From contig CM055094.1 in the NCBI GenBank assembly GCA_029204225.1, positions 31,615,427 through 31,679,426 on the forward strand: a stretch of DNA of 64,000 bases, written 5' to 3'. A program made the position numbers and the translations under genes. Origin of the DNA: Diphasiastrum complanatum (taxonomy: Eukaryota > Streptophyta > Lycopodiopsida > Lycopodiales > Lycopodiaceae). The notes under the pieces are model-generated. The model was not told where the DNA came from. It saw only the letters and a program-made list of their open reading frames with translations, and made no database searches. This document shows, in pieces, positions 1-11,979 of the stretch. The first letter of the stretch is position 1. Each line of letters opens with the position of its first letter.

Positions 1-369
1 TGTTTCGTTTTACTTCACTTTGTGATCACTTGGCTATAAGCATAAATCAATTTCAGAGCTCACTTAAGTTTCATTTTGTCTTGTTGCGTTTCGTTTTGTC
101 TCGTCTCGTTATAGAGCCTGATTGATATTTTCGTGAATTCTTCTCTTTCGTCTAGTTTTGTTTCATTTCATTTCACGATCTCTATGCTTCCAGCATGAAT
201 CAATGTCAGAGCTCATTTAAGTTTTGCTTCGCTTTGCTTCATTTTGTTCAGCACAGATTATTCTTGAGCAGAAATAATTCGAGTTTCGTGAATCGTTCGA
301 GAGAATTTTATCAGTTTGTCACTAGAGTTCTAGCTAAAATTTGCATTTTCTGAGTGCACATTTTTTGCA
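1..369 (+). repeat. Copia-1 5' LTR (right part only)
   Basis: It matches 5419-5867 from the first bases on, including a shared TATA-like stretch (GGCTATAAGCATAAATC near 30-46) and the end GAGTGCACATTTTTT. It finishes in CA at 368-369, a few bases before the primer-binding site. Both copies are rich in TTTCGTTT/TTTTGTTT motifs. Confidence 0.85.
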
Positions 370-373
370 TCAG

Positions 374-385
374 TGGTATCAGAGC
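374..385 (+). promoter_or_regulatory. Primer-binding site, initiator-Met tRNA type
   Basis: TGGTATCAGAGC, the usual plant copia primer-binding sequence, lies five bases after the LTR end. It fixes the plus-strand orientation of Copia-1. Confidence 0.9.
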
Positions 386-479
386 TGCCTTGTCAAAGTC
401 TGATATGGCCGAAAAGCTATCAGATCCAAGAGGCTAAGCATTCAAACAAACAACCACAAACAACACAAATTCAGGAGCA

Positions 480-1500
480 ATGGCTTCAATCAGCAACATA
501 CAGTCCAAGATTTGTATAGTTCTGGATTCATTAAGATCTAACTTCCTAGCATGGAAGGTTAAGACCTCGCTGATACTAAAGGGAGAAAGATTATTCCCCT
601 GGGTTGATGGCACCGAGGAGATGCCTACAACAATAGGCAAGGAGCTACACAAATGGGGGGAGAAGAATGTTGTTATCACCATCCATCGAGGATAGCCTCA
701 CACTTGATCTGGCTACACTCTCTAAATCAAAGGAGATGTGGGACACTCTACTCACAAGATTTTAGATGAAATTACACAGTCAAATAATGATGCTCGAAGA
801 TCAGTTGACAAATCTGTAGTGGGATGGCAAAGACCTCACTTCCTTTATTAGAAAGATGAAGGATCTATTCCTTTCACTGCAAAATTCTAGAGCAGAAAAT
901 GCAATGTCAGCAGAGAAGTCGCTCACTTATCTGTTGAGAGCCTTACAAGATTCTTCCAGACAACTACAACGCTGCTAGAAAAGGATCCTACAATGACACT
1001 CGAAAAGGCAATTGTCAAGATTTGAGAAGAAGTTGAGGCTCGAGAGCACCTTGATCACAAGGATGCTTCTAACCAAGATCTCTACAACAACAAGGAGAAG
1101 ACAAAGAAACAATTCAAGCCTAAGAGGGAGTAAAATAGAAAGCAAGATCGTGATCAGCAAGCAGAAGGAACCAGCAAAGGCAAATGGAAGAACAAAGAAA
1201 GTTTGAAACAACAAGGTGGAGACAAGAAGACCTACGTGAGATGAAAACGTGATGCACATATTGTCAATTCATGTTGGCTTAGTTCAAAAATTGAGTGTAT
1301 CCACTGCCACAAAAAAGTTCATGCAGCCATGGACTGCCACCTAAACCCAAGAAACAAATCAGCCCAAAGCAAACATGAGAACAATAATAGTTCATCCTAT
1401 GTTGAGGAGCTAGAGAGCTCAAAGATGGACGAAGAAAGATCGAATCATGGTAATTCGATCGCCTACATCTATGCAGTGGCAACACCTGACACATAGGAGG
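480..1500 (+). pseudogene. Copia-1 gag (broken)
   Basis: It starts at ATG 480 (MASISNIQSKICIVLDSL, then NFLAWKVKTSLIL), a typical UBN2/copia gag N-terminus whose tryptophan region packs the capsid. The frame is lost near 693 and recovers in pieces. A zinc knuckle of the form CIHCHKKVHAAMDC is readable near 1296-1337. The same start and knuckle occur in Copia-5. The protein would have packaged element RNA in cytoplasmic particles. At least one frameshift and several stops make it non-functional. Confidence 0.8.
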
Positions 1501-1503
1501 TAA

Positions 1504-2735
1504 TCCTTGATTCAGGAGCTACCTCACACTTTATTACATCAAGACGAATCATGTCTGATTTTTGAAGTGCAGATCCATCAAGACTTATCATTTTTGGAGA
1601 TGGATCAAAACATCAAGTGAATGGTATTGGTTCATTGTGGCTCAACACAAACGACAGAGACAGACGACTCAAAGATGTTCTGTTCGTGCCTACACTACAA
1701 CAAGACTTGCTATCAGTAGCAAGAATAGTTGATGGAGAGATGCATGTGATGTTCTCAAACAAAGCATGCAATGTTGTTGATGCAAGTACCAGTACTCTGA
1801 TCACTCAAGGTAGAAGAAAAGACAATCTGCATTACTTGAAGGTACATCTGCCTGTAGATCAAGTGCATCAGGCCCATGATAATTCGCCAGATACACTATG
1901 GCACAGGAGACTATGCCATATGAATTCAATGGCACTATGTCAAGAAAGCCATCGTGGAACAATCATAGGGATAAGCATCTCGAATACAACCAGTTCGATA
2001 ACCTGTGATACATGTCTAAAGGTTAAGATGTCACACACTCCATTTGTCAAGGACTCCTACAAAACGACTAGGATTCTAGAGTTAGTGCATTCTAGCATTT
2101 GTGGACCTTTCAATGTGATCTTAGTAGGAGGCTCGAAATATTACATTACCTTTACTGATGATTACAGTAAATTTGCCAGAGTCTATTTTATTCACAATAA
2201 ATTAGAAGCATTTGACAAATTCACAGAGTATGTGAATTGGGCAGAAATATGCACTGGTAACAAAGTGAAGCAGATCAGAATAGATCGAGGTGGAAAATAC
2301 ATCTCGAATCGCTTCACTAACTTCTGCAATGATCGTGGTATCATTCATAGAAGGACTACATCTTACACACCGCAACACAACGGTGTTGCAGAAAGAAAGA
2401 ATAGGACTCTAATGGAAGCTGTCAGATGCATGATGGCCTACTCGAAAGCTCCAAGAACACTGTGGGCTGAAGCAGTAGCTACAATTGCTTTCATTCAGAA
2501 CAGGACAGGAAAGTCTGGTGTACCTCACACGACACCACACAAATTATGGTGGGGTAGAAAACTCAATCTGACTCACATCAGAATCTTTGGTTGTGTAGAT
2601 TATTCACATATTCTTGATAAGCTTCGAAAGAAGCTTGATGAGAAAGTTGAACATGGATATCTTGTAGGATATGACAATAATTTGTCATACTACAGAGTCT
2701 ACATGTTAGAGACAAACACTGTAAAGACAGTCTGA
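1504..2735 (+). pseudogene. Copia-1 protease tail and integrase
   Basis: The aspartic protease active site LDSGATSHFIT is at about 1506-1538, followed by a stop. From 1617 a 372-codon open stretch covers the rest of protease, the integrase zinc region (HRRLCHMNS ... CDTCLKVK) and the integrase core. The second acidic residue (DRGGKY, for the usual DNGGEY) and the glutamate (NGVAERKN) are visible. The first aspartate is lost: LVHSSICGPF stands where other copies have LIHSDIYGPF. The open stretch ends at a stop at 2733. The enzyme would insert element DNA into chromosomes. With a missing catalytic aspartate and an upstream stop it should be inactive. Confidence 0.85.
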
Positions 2736-4755
2736 GATGTCAAATTTGTGAGAGCATAACGATGGCAAACGATGATCCTGTTAGTTATGAAGTTCTTGAA
2801 AGACAGTACTATGATCTGCCAATTGTGACAGAAGGAGCCAAGGATAAACACTCAGACAGAGATGTTCGAGTGACAAATCAGATGAAGAAAGTTTTGAGAG
2901 GTAGCCTACTACTACAGTACTTGTAAACTGAAATGGTTTTGGACCTAGCAGAGTAGACAAAGACAATGGCATTACAGGTTTAGGAGGATCTCCTAGAAGG
3001 TCGACAAGACAACGAAAAGCGCCAGCAAGATATGTGCTAGGTAGCTCGGCTTCCACATCAAAAAAATTCTGTGGATTTAGTGGTGAACCACAGACATTCG
3101 AGGAAGCAGTTGAATGTCCATAGAAGGACAAATGGATCCAAGCCATGAATGAGGAGATGAAATCCATGAGGAAGAACCAGGTATGGACATTACAGCCATT
3201 ACCAGATAAGTGAAAGACTGTTAAATGCAAATGGGTATACAAGCTGAAGTATGGACCAGATAGAGATGTCTCTAAGTATAAGGCAAGACTTGTAGCGAAG
3301 AAATTCTATCAGAGATATGGTATTGATTATTTTGAGACCTTCTCTCCTGTCGTAAAACATTCGTCCCTACGTTTACTATTTGCATATGTAGTTGCTTATG
3401 ATCTTAGGAATCACATTGTGAACGAGAAGACAACCTTTTTGCATGGTGAGCTAGACGAAGAAGTCTACATGGATCAACCCCCAAGCTATATCTCGAATTC
3501 ACTTCCTAGTTATGCATGCAGAATACATAGGAGTATCTACGGTCTGAAGCTGTCAGTGAGACAATGATACAAGAAGAAAGATCAAGCCCTGAAATCCTTA
3601 GAATTCAAACCACTAATGGCTGATTCCAATGTTTATTTAAGAATTACAGCTGATTCTCGTTTTGCCCTTCTACATTCCTGAAACTAAAACAAATATTGGT
3701 GTTGCAAGAGTGAGAAACTTATTTTTGAAGTGAAGAATGATATCTTGAAAGATTTCGAGATTGTAGATCTAGGAGAAGCCCAGTGTTACCTTGGCTTACA
3801 AATTGACGGGGACTATGAGGTCCGGATATACCCAGAAAATTCCAGAAAATTTTGGGATGTTGAATTGCAAATGAGCAAATACTCCAATGCTTGCAAGAAC
3901 GGTACTGACGAACAAATATTGTTCGAGAACTGAAGAAGAGAGAGAATTGATGCAGCTCACACCATACAAAAAACTGATAGGATCGTTGATGTATCTTGTA
4001 GATAACACACGTCCTGACATTGCTTATGATGTGTTCAGGATGAGTTAATTCTGCATGAATCTAGGCTCGACTCCTGGAAGATTGCAAAACAAATTTTGCA
4101 ATATCTTCAATTAACAAAAGATTTTGGTTTGTGTTATTGTTGTGATGTAGGGTTCCAGATGCTTTCCTATAGTAATGCTAGCCGGGCATCCCTCAAGGAC
4201 GACTGCAAAAGTGTCTCAGAAGGATGCACCATCGCATCAGGAGCAGCAATTCTCTGGGTTAGCAAGAAGTAGACCATTGTAGCTCAGTCATCCTGCGAAG
4301 CAGAGTATGTTGTGGCAGCAAAGATGGCCAACGAAATAATTTGGCTCAAATAGTTCCTTGACAAACTGGGTGAAACGAGGAATGAACCTCTGGTTTTGTA
4401 GATGGACAACACATCTGCAATACATCTGACAAAAGACCCTGTGTTTCACTCAAGGATGAAACACATTGCAATCAAGTACCACTTGATAAGGGATCTGATC
4501 GCGAAAAAGATGTTGCAGACTACTTTCATTGGAACGAAAGACATGGTTGCTGACATTTTCACAAAGGCCTTAGACAAAGGTCTGTTCGAGAAAAAGAGGA
4601 GCAGACTTGGAATCATCAAGCTATCATGCTTTGAGAGGGAGCTGAAGAAACAAAATGTTTCTATTGCCAAAGCTTTGCTAGCTTTCAATTCTGAACTTTT
4701 GACAAAAGACGACACGACACGACATGACACGAAATCAGTCGTGCTCCTCAACTGA
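2736..4755 (+). pseudogene. Copia-1 reverse transcriptase and RNase H (broken)
   Basis: Pieces in several frames read in the normal order: the linker (SYEVLERQYYDLP), RT start (KYKARLVAK), GIDYFETFSPVV, HGELDEEVYMDQPP, SIYGLKLS, and VDLGEAQCYLGLQI. The segment that should hold the YVDD polymerase motif, near 3650-3720, is unreadable. RNase H and the C-terminus are open at 4402-4755 (DNTSAIHLTKDP, HIAIKYHLIRD, DIFTKALD). Stops interrupt the frame repeatedly, for example in the RQ-stop-YKKKDQ stretch near 3567. It could not give an active polymerase. Confidence 0.85.
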
Positions 4756-4899
4756 CCAAGAAGATCAGCCAAGTACCATGGGGTACAAGTATTTGATCAG
4801 ATATCATGACATCAGAAGAAGTACTCTAGATCGTGGCTAACCTGCCACTCTTGTAATTTGTGATTAGTTGTAGATGATTAATCTTTTTGATCTGGAAGT

Positions 4900-5867
4900 T
4901 ACACGACGTGACACAAAAAAGTTTGCGGACTATATACTTTATGCTTGATGCATAATATTGTAAGAAGAAGACAAAAATATACTAAATATATGTCCGCCTA
5001 TGAGCGAGACAATTTTGTAGAGGATCTGTAGATCGAGAAGTTCGCTAGTAAGCGAGACGCAAATCGTGGAAGAACTGTATTTCTCTCACATCAATGCACT
5101 GCATGGATCTGTTATGCAGTGCTAGAAATAAAGTTAATCAATAGATAATATTGTAGCTGTTATGCACATATTATTCTGTATAATTATATGATCTTGAATG
5201 AATATTTGTCTAATATTATTCGTGTATCTGATTCACTTATTTATTCAATTCCATACATTGGTTTGATTTAGTTGAATGCTATATTAATATGTTAACGTAG
5301 ATCAGCAGTGTTTGTCTACACTCTGAAGGATTGTAGGAATGATATAGCCGATAGTGACCAGCAATAAAATTTGAATTCCTGACGAATTGATTTTGTTCGC
5401 AAATGCTTTTGCTTCGTGTTTCGTTTCATTTCGCTTCGTGATCACTTGGCTATAAGTATAAATCAATTTCAGAGCTCACTTAAGTTTTGTTTTGTTTTGT
5501 TTTGTTTCGTTTCGTTTTGTTGCATTTCGTTTTATCTCATCTCGTTACAGAGCTTGATTGATCTTTTCATGAATTCTTCTCTTTTGTCTAGTTTTGCTTC
5601 GTTTCATTCCATTTCGTTTCGCAATCTCTATGCTTACAACATGAATCAATGTCAAAGGTCGTTTAAGTTTCGCTTTGCTTTGATTCATTTTGTTTTCATC
5701 TAGATTTCGTCTCGTTTCGTTTTGTTGTGAAGCAGTAGCCTGATTGACCTGCATGAATTATTCTCGAATAGAAATAATTCGAGTTTCGCGAATCGTGCGA
5801 GAGACTTTTATCAGTTTGTCACCAGAGTTCTAGCTGGAATTTACATTTTCTGAGTGCACATTTTTCA
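4900..5867 (+). repeat. Copia-1 3' LTR (left edge approximate)
   Basis: From about 5419 it aligns with the 5' LTR at 1-369 and ends in CA at 5866-5867. The part before 5419 has no partner in the window, because the left LTR is cut off, so the start lies somewhere after the end of the coding remnant at 4755. No convincing polypurine tract was found. Confidence 0.7.
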
Positions 5868-7914
5868 AGGAGATAGAGGCGGAACCTAGTGTCCCACCTA
5901 TGTCATTTGTGGTAAGTGACTCACCAACCACCATCTCATCAACTCCCATCACATCAACCATCACTGTCACACTACCCATCACACTCACCCTCACAACTAC
6001 ACCCCCTATTGTCTCCACAAACACACTCCCACTCTCCACCACACCAGTCACAACCACCCCTATGCAATCTCCGATTCATTTTCCAAATGTCTTTGACGCA
6101 TCCTTCAACATTGAAGAATTCTCACTTTCACTGTTAAACACGCCACCTCCTACCACCACACCATGTCTTACACCCACACTATCGCTGCCGCCACCACTTC
6201 CACAATACTTTCCACTTCTTTGATCACAAATGCCGACACATCTCCAATGCCTATCACCCTCACTCAAACATCACACTCTCCGTCTGCTCAATCCGTCCAT
6301 CATGAACTATACACCACATTGTACCAAAACGTACAACAGAATCTCCCACCATCCTACGCACCTACCTCTCAACAGTATCCTCCTATTGGGGAGTGGCAGT
6401 ACCTTCCGGAAAATGTGCGACAGGCCATCAACACTCAAAGTGATGCCATGCATTATCTCTACTCTTCAATCAATGAGTATCAGAATTGGTGCAACTTCTC
6501 GCAAGGGGAAAACGTGCAGCTGACAAATAAGGTACAAGAATGGCAGATTTATTCCACAGAATTAGAACAAGAGGTCTCTCATTAAAAAAAAACAAAGAAA
6601 AAAAACTCAGGGCTTACCTCAAAGAGCTGCACCGAAATAACAAGGATGTTCAAGCATGCTTACAATGTAGGGATGATCTCATCAAGACCCTAGAAACACA
6701 GTTAGAAGGTGAACGATGAAGCCACAGGAACTTACGGACCGCTATGATGGGCAATATGCAACGGATTGATTTCAACCAGTTCCAAGCACCACCAATTCCA
6801 GAACCGTAATACTTCTCGCTTCCTATTAGAAGTTAACATAGGTACTGATGGTGAATCAGACGCAAGCACAACAATTGCAGCAGGCCACTCTAGCAAATCA
6901 AACTGCACTCAACACATGGATCGAGGAGCTAGAAGGACAGCTAAAAACATTATGCCAACAGCTACCAACATTACACACAAAGCATGAAAAAACACATGCC
7001 AAGCACCATAGACAACTGATGATCCTGGACCTTCGCGCTACATAGGACAACAACGAGATAATCCAGGGTATCACTCAGCAATGGTGGAACCTCACAACAC
7101 ACAAGGGGGTACTACCATGAACCACGAACGAGGCATCTCAGCTCAAGAGCCTAACCCCACTGCCACTCAACCTGACACCACCTATCAAGTCTCATCACCC
7201 TCACTCGATGACACACCCCTCTCCCCACCACATGAACAATCACCTCACCACCTCGACACCATCCACTACTTATCTACTCCGCAAATACCCAACCCTCTCC
7301 CGTGAACTTTCCACAACCATACCAAACCCTCCACCCCCCACACTTACCACAACTACAAAGGTACGACACAGAATCACGCCGAAGATCCTAGCCAACAGAT
7401 GTTAATGTCAGAGGAGTTTAATAAAGCATATCCAAATTAGGAGGACCGAGGCGGGTACACTCTTCCCAATTTCACAATATGTAAATCTCACAAGCAGAAA
7501 GTGTTAGCATTAGAGCCGCAACCTCAGTGGCGACGTGCTATGATGTTGGAAAATGCACATGCTTTTGAGTGCTATATCATGGCACCAACTTACATGCGTG
7601 TCAATCCAACATATTATCCCATAAGGCGCAGAGAAGTATTCGCACCAGAAAGGGTTCCTAATAAAATATATTGGCCAATTCTACCTAAAGAAGTTCAGAC
7701 TGATGATCCAGCGGCCAATTTTGTAGCCAATTGCAACTATTTCTACCGGAGACATCATACAAATCTAGACCGCCATGTTAGGTACTTTGCAGATCATTGC
7801 GGCCTAATATCATTCCTTTCTACCTTAAATTGTTCCTGGGATAGAGATCTGCTGCCAATAGTTTTGGATCTAAATAAAACCATGGCCAATGTTTCTCATT
7901 CTGTTGTCGAGTAA
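5868..7914 (+). pseudogene. Ty3/gypsy-type large gag fragment
   Basis: It begins right at the edge of Copia-1, so its 5' end is probably displaced beyond the window. Order: a Ser/Thr/Pro-rich hinge (5900-6223 and the overlapping 6163-6585 frame), charged coiled-coil stretches (NKVQEWQIYSTELEQEV near 6523-6575; YLKELHRNNKDV near 6614; 6848-7045 with WIEELEGQLKTLCQQL), a second Thr/Pro-rich stretch (7081-7400), and a C-terminal block at 7501-7914. That block resembles the C-terminal block of the minus-strand gag at 14770-15288: WDRDLLPIVLDLNKTMA here and WDDSLSSIFFDPNKVLA there. The frame breaks several times. I know of no named domain for this protein; gag is inferred from architecture and linkage. 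Confidence 0.6.
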
Positions 7915-8870
7915 TTCTTCTCAGGATCTGTAAGTTGTCGACTTGCAAATCTAATAGGATAGTTTTTTTTGTGAGTCGCCTGGCTACGTCAAAACTAATC
8001 CAATAGCATATTTTGATGCATTAGTATGAACATGAAACTCGACTGTTCAATTTGGAGCTCGTAAAATTGGTGCGAAAGCTAAAGCTTTCTTCAATTTTTC
8101 AAATGCTTCTAATGCCCCAGTCGTCCGAATAGGTACAATGGTCAACTTGTATATAGGTCATGCTAAATTCGCAAATGAATTTCCAATAGTAGTTTGCATG
8201 ACCCATAAAAATGTATACTACTCGAATTGTTCCTTGTGGCTGTAGCTCCACAATGAGTTTGAGTTTGGAATAATTTGTAGCAATGCCATGTCTTGATATC
8301 ACATGTCCAAGAACAACTCCATGAGTTGACATTTTTTAAGATTTAAGGATATTTGGTACTAGCGACAACGTTCAAATACTTTTTCCAAACGATCCAGGTG
8401 GTCTATACCAGCACTATGAACTCCGAGATCGTCCAAGTAAATCTCAAGAAATTTCTGCAAGTAGTCTTTGAAGGCAAACTGCACCAGTCTTCGAAATGAG
8501 CTAGGTGCATTACAAAGTCCAAACAACATAACTTTATAAGCATGAGTTTTCCATTTCATTGCAAAAGCTGTTTTATGGCGATCCGCATGTGCAATCTTGA
8601 CTTGGTTGTAACCACTAAATCCATCCAAAAAATTGTAGGCTTCCGCTCTAGCAAGGTGGTCCAATATGCTTTCTTAATAAGATCGGTAACGTTTGGATTA
8701 CAAAGATAGAATCTTGTGACTTTTGGAACTGCATCAAGCATCAAGAGAATTGTATGCGCAATCACAAATGTTGGAATCCCTTTTAGATCTTTGTATGTCA
8801 AAGAAAAACAATCTTGATACTTATTGATGGTTTATTAAAAATCATGCAATTTTAACATCTCCTCTCACTT
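7915..8870 (-). pseudogene. Ty3/gypsy reverse transcriptase fragment
   Basis: Read on the minus strand from 8870 down: YKDLKGIPTFV, then NFLDGFSGYNQVKIAHADRH, LFGLCNAPSSF, the polymerase motif IYLDDLGVHS (near 8420-8450), LGHVISRHGIATN, YIFMGHANYYWKF and the start of the RNase H region. Several frames are needed. It is closely similar to the RT at 19.96-21.4 kb. It replaces the continuation of the plus-strand gag at about 7914, so the junction is a rearrangement rather than element order. Confidence 0.85.
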
Positions 8871-8904
8871 AGTTATTAAGGAAGGATGTCGAATATCTCT
8901 AGAT

Positions 8905-9840
8905 GACATACCAACAACAAGCATTTGACAAACTCAAACTGAAGCTTAGTCGAGCACCAATTTTATGCCCCTCCTTAATGGGTAAGATTATTTCGTGTAT
9001 ATGTGGATCTTTTATCATTCGCCAGAGGTGTTACTTTAAGTTCGAAGGATGATGAAAAGAAGGATTATCCTATATATTATGCAGGGCATCAATTGAGTGC
9101 TTAAAAAAGAATTATTTAGTGATAGAGTGGGAATGATTGCGTATGGTATAAATTGTGAAGAACTTTTGACACTATCTATTGGACTACCCATCCATTTTTC
9201 GTGTGGAGCATTACACTTTCAAGCATCTGGTCAGTAAACCAGATTTGCTAGACAAGATAGCTCGATGGGTGTTGTTACTTCAAGAGTTCGATTACCAACT
9301 TGAAGTGTGACAAGGCAAGTACCATACTAATGCAAATTATTTGCCATGCCTAAGCATTGGAGATAATAATGAGAACTTAACTAATGATTTTTCAAATGAA
9401 CAACACATGTTATTATCATGCAAAAATTTGCCCTATTAAAAAATAATTGATTATCTTCAAAACTAGTATCACCCTATTGGGTACGATCTAGAACAGCGGA
9501 CAATTTTTCAATATAAAGTTGGACCTTACAATATAATTAAGGACATACTTTATAAGTTGGGACCAGAAGAAGAGTTATGGAGGTGTCTCAAAATATTGAA
9601 CATTCATTCTGTTATTCAAGCTCTACATTCAGAGGATGCTGGTGAGCACTATGCAATACTGAACACTTTGAAGAAAATTTTGGCATCTAACATTGATTCT
9701 ACCACTTGCACCATTTGAGAAGTGGGGGATCAATCTTATCAGTCCTACCAAGCTATTCACCCAATATACTAAGCAAAGTTATATCCTGGTGGTGACTGAT
9801 TATCCAACCTGTGAAAAATTGTCAACTAGTTTGACTTTTT
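8905..9840 (+). pseudogene. Ty3/gypsy RNase H and integrase N-terminal fragment
   Basis: On the plus strand: FDKLKLKLSRAPILCP, YPIYYAGHQLSA, the RNase H tail (IARWVLLLQEFDYQLEV, corresponding to ITRWLLLLSKFDFWIVV at 20.2 kb), and then an integrase start in which the HHCC zinc-binding residues are mostly lost (LHSEDAGEHYAIL). It ends with DYPTCEK near 9800. Many stops. It is more diverged from the 18.8-23.1 kb element than the fragment at 7915-8870 is, and lies on the opposite strand to that fragment. Confidence 0.75.
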
Positions 9841-9903
9841 ATTTGGCATTTATGAGGCCAAGATGAAATCTCAACTTAGAGATAGGTTCATCTTTGTCAA
9901 TAA

Positions 9904-10930
9904 TGTTGCATTATTCTCCTACTAATCAACTAATTGACATTTTAATCTTCATCCAATTTTTTTCCAGAGTTGCAAATTTCTTCATGTTTTTACACAGTTT
10001 GCATGTATACTCAGAAACGGCTCACAGTGTCGGCATTTTTGAGATTTTCATCTTCTGAGATTTTCTCTCACTTCAGCTTTTTCAAAAAATGCCAGATGCC
10101 AAAAATGTCAAGGAAATGACGTTGGCGAAGACCTTCACATTTTTCACAATTTTCGCAAGATAGTTTACATTAATTTCTGCAGATTTAGCAATTGCAAAGT
10201 TCTTCAAAAATGTTGAAGCGAGGCAATGTTATTTACAAAAGACAGGCCAAAGATACCTGGATGGATGCTAGCACATCACAGCCAACTGGATGACATATTT
10301 GGCGACCTAATTGCTTAGTATAAATACTTGTCCATATTCCTACGTCACAAGGATTGAAGCATGAAGATCAATTATCAAGTATTGAATAGTTAGCGTTTCT
10401 CTCTCAAGCTTTCAAGCTTGAATACTCTTGAGCATTCTAGCTCAGTTCTTTAGAGTCGATTAGAGATTGCTATTATGATTACTACTTATCAGCATTGCGC
10501 TTAGTTTAGACTTATTTTAGTCGCTCAAAGATAGCCTAGAGTATGCGTCTTTGATCTGCAACTTGTTGTACTCATTTACATCTGTTTCATTTTTCATACT
10601 GAATCAATACTATCTTCTTATTGCATTCAAGATCGTCTCAAAATGTATTCATTTCTGTAGTTCTTTGCAACTGATTATTTGTCTGATAATTCAATGCCTA
10701 AATGTTTGGCTACGTAATCATTGTAGTACTAATGATTTCAAAGCTAGTTACTATAAGATCGAACGTGATTTCTATCACTATTGTTTTGTTCAAAATTGAT
10801 AGGTGTAGTCATGCATAGAGAAAGAGAAAGATAGTTTATTCCGCTGTGCACAATAAGTTTTCTTTCTTGTCGTTCGAATTCTTTTTATTCGATTCTTTTC
10901 GACTTATCTTTTACACACCTCTTTCCAACA
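9904..10930 (+). repeat. Copia-3 5' LTR
   Basis: It starts TGTTGCATTATTCTCC, ends TTTCCAACA at 10930, and is followed at once by a degenerate primer-binding site. It is homologous in reverse to the solo LTR at 25373-26449 (shared: ATGTTTGGCTA..TAATC, GTGATTTCTATCACTA and GATAGGTGTAGTCATGC). There is no matching 3' LTR in the window. Confidence 0.8.
10320..10327 (+). promoter_or_regulatory. TATA box in Copia-3 LTR
   Basis: TATAAATA in an AT-poor context, about 415 bases into the 1027-bp LTR, the expected place for the U3/R boundary of a plant copia LTR. Confidence 0.5.
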
Positions 10931-10942
10931 TTGTATTAGAGC
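10931..10942 (+). promoter_or_regulatory. Degenerate primer-binding site of Copia-3
   Basis: TTGTATTAGAGC differs at two of twelve positions from TGGTATCAGAGC and touches the LTR end. Confidence 0.7.
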
Positions 10943-11085
10943 ATTGATTCTTCTTCAAGGCCTAGTACTATATCAGAGCGCGAGCTCTTATACTTGCTAT
11001 ATTTTGTGATATCAAATTATTCTTTAGTTCGAATCAATTTGTTTTGGTATCGTATCTATCTTAACGTCGACAACTAAAGTTTCAG

Positions 11086-11890
11086 ATGGATTTTCAAAGT
11101 AAAGCCGGTCTTATCGCAGAAAAGCTAAATGGATCCAATTATCATTTATGGAAATTTAAGATCAAGACCTTGCTAATTGACAATGAGTTGTGGGATGTTG
11201 TTACATGTATTGAAGTAAAGTCTGAAAACAACATAAAAGACTCGAAATGGAAATCGAAGGATGTTAAAGCTTTCGCACTTATTATCCTCAATATATCAGA
11301 TACTCAGATTGGCCACGTAGCTGAAGTTAAAGCTTCAAAAGAAGTTTGGGACATCCTGAGCTCACTATATGACGTGAGAGACATAACTACCAAGTTACAT
11401 CTTCGAAGGAAATTCTTAACACTCAAGATGTCGAATAATGATTTTCTTCATAATCATATTAACCAGTTTAAAAATCTCTTGCAACAGATGGCCACTGTCA
11501 GTGTGGATCAGTGATAGACAATCAAGATGCAATCATGACATTGCTTTCAAGCCTGCTCTCTACATATGAGAAGTGGGTGATGATCATCATGACACACTCA
11601 GATTTAACTCTTACCAGAGTTATCACTATGTTGCTACAAGAAGATAATCGAAGAAGTCAAGGCACTCTGTCTACCTCTTTGTCTCATGCTCTATATGTCA
11701 ACAAGGGATCGAAACAACAGAAATAGAAAAGCTCCCAAGCAGTCTACATCGAATCAGAAACATACTCAAAGTCAAGAAAAATTATCAAATCTACATTTGT
11801 CGAAGAAGAAGATGTTTTGTAGGTATTGCAAGCTCAATAACCATGAGATTTAGGATTGCAGAATTCTCAAAGCAAAGAATGCAACCAAGC
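11086..11890 (+). pseudogene. Copia-3 gag
   Basis: It opens MDFQSKAGLIAEKLNGSNYH, then LWKFKIKTLL, the UBN2-type copia gag N-terminus, and is open to a TGA at 11512-11514. The next frame continues (MIDNQDAIMTLLSSLLSTYE) to a TAG at 11724-11726. The zinc knuckle CRYCKLNNHEI-stop-DC is near 11820, with a stop in place of one residue. It is one frameshift and two stops away from a normal gag. Its sequence is clearly different from the Copia-4/6/7 gag group. Confidence 0.85.
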
Positions 11891-11979
11891 AACCTGATCA
11901 ACAAGCAAATATAGTTACAACATTCCCTAAAGTCGAAATGGATGAAGGCGCTTTTATGATCAAAGACAAAAATGTGAAT

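Larger units (their letters stand above)
1..5867 (+). mobile_element. Copia-1: degenerate Ty1/copia retrotransposon
   Basis: Two similar LTRs flank a copia-ordered interior: gag, protease, integrase, RT, RNase H. The left LTR is cut by the window edge, so the left target site cannot be seen. The interior has many stops and frameshifts. The two LTRs differ by many substitutions and by an indel of tens of bases (near 5675-5735 compared with 240-260), so this is an old insertion. Integrase and the integrase-RT linker resemble those of Copia-5 (27.6 and 33.9-35.6 kb) and of the pieces at 23.9-25.3 and 62.0-63.8 kb, so these belong to one family. To the right, the element abuts a gypsy gag at 5868, its likely insertion target. 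Confidence 0.9.

Noticed and set aside
5416-5703. 95-codon Phe/Ser-rich open frame
   Set aside because: Lies entirely in the Copia-1 3' LTR; pyrimidine-rich sequence gives long open frames by chance.
10551-10799. 82-codon open frame
   Set aside because: Inside the Copia-3 LTR; no protein-like features.
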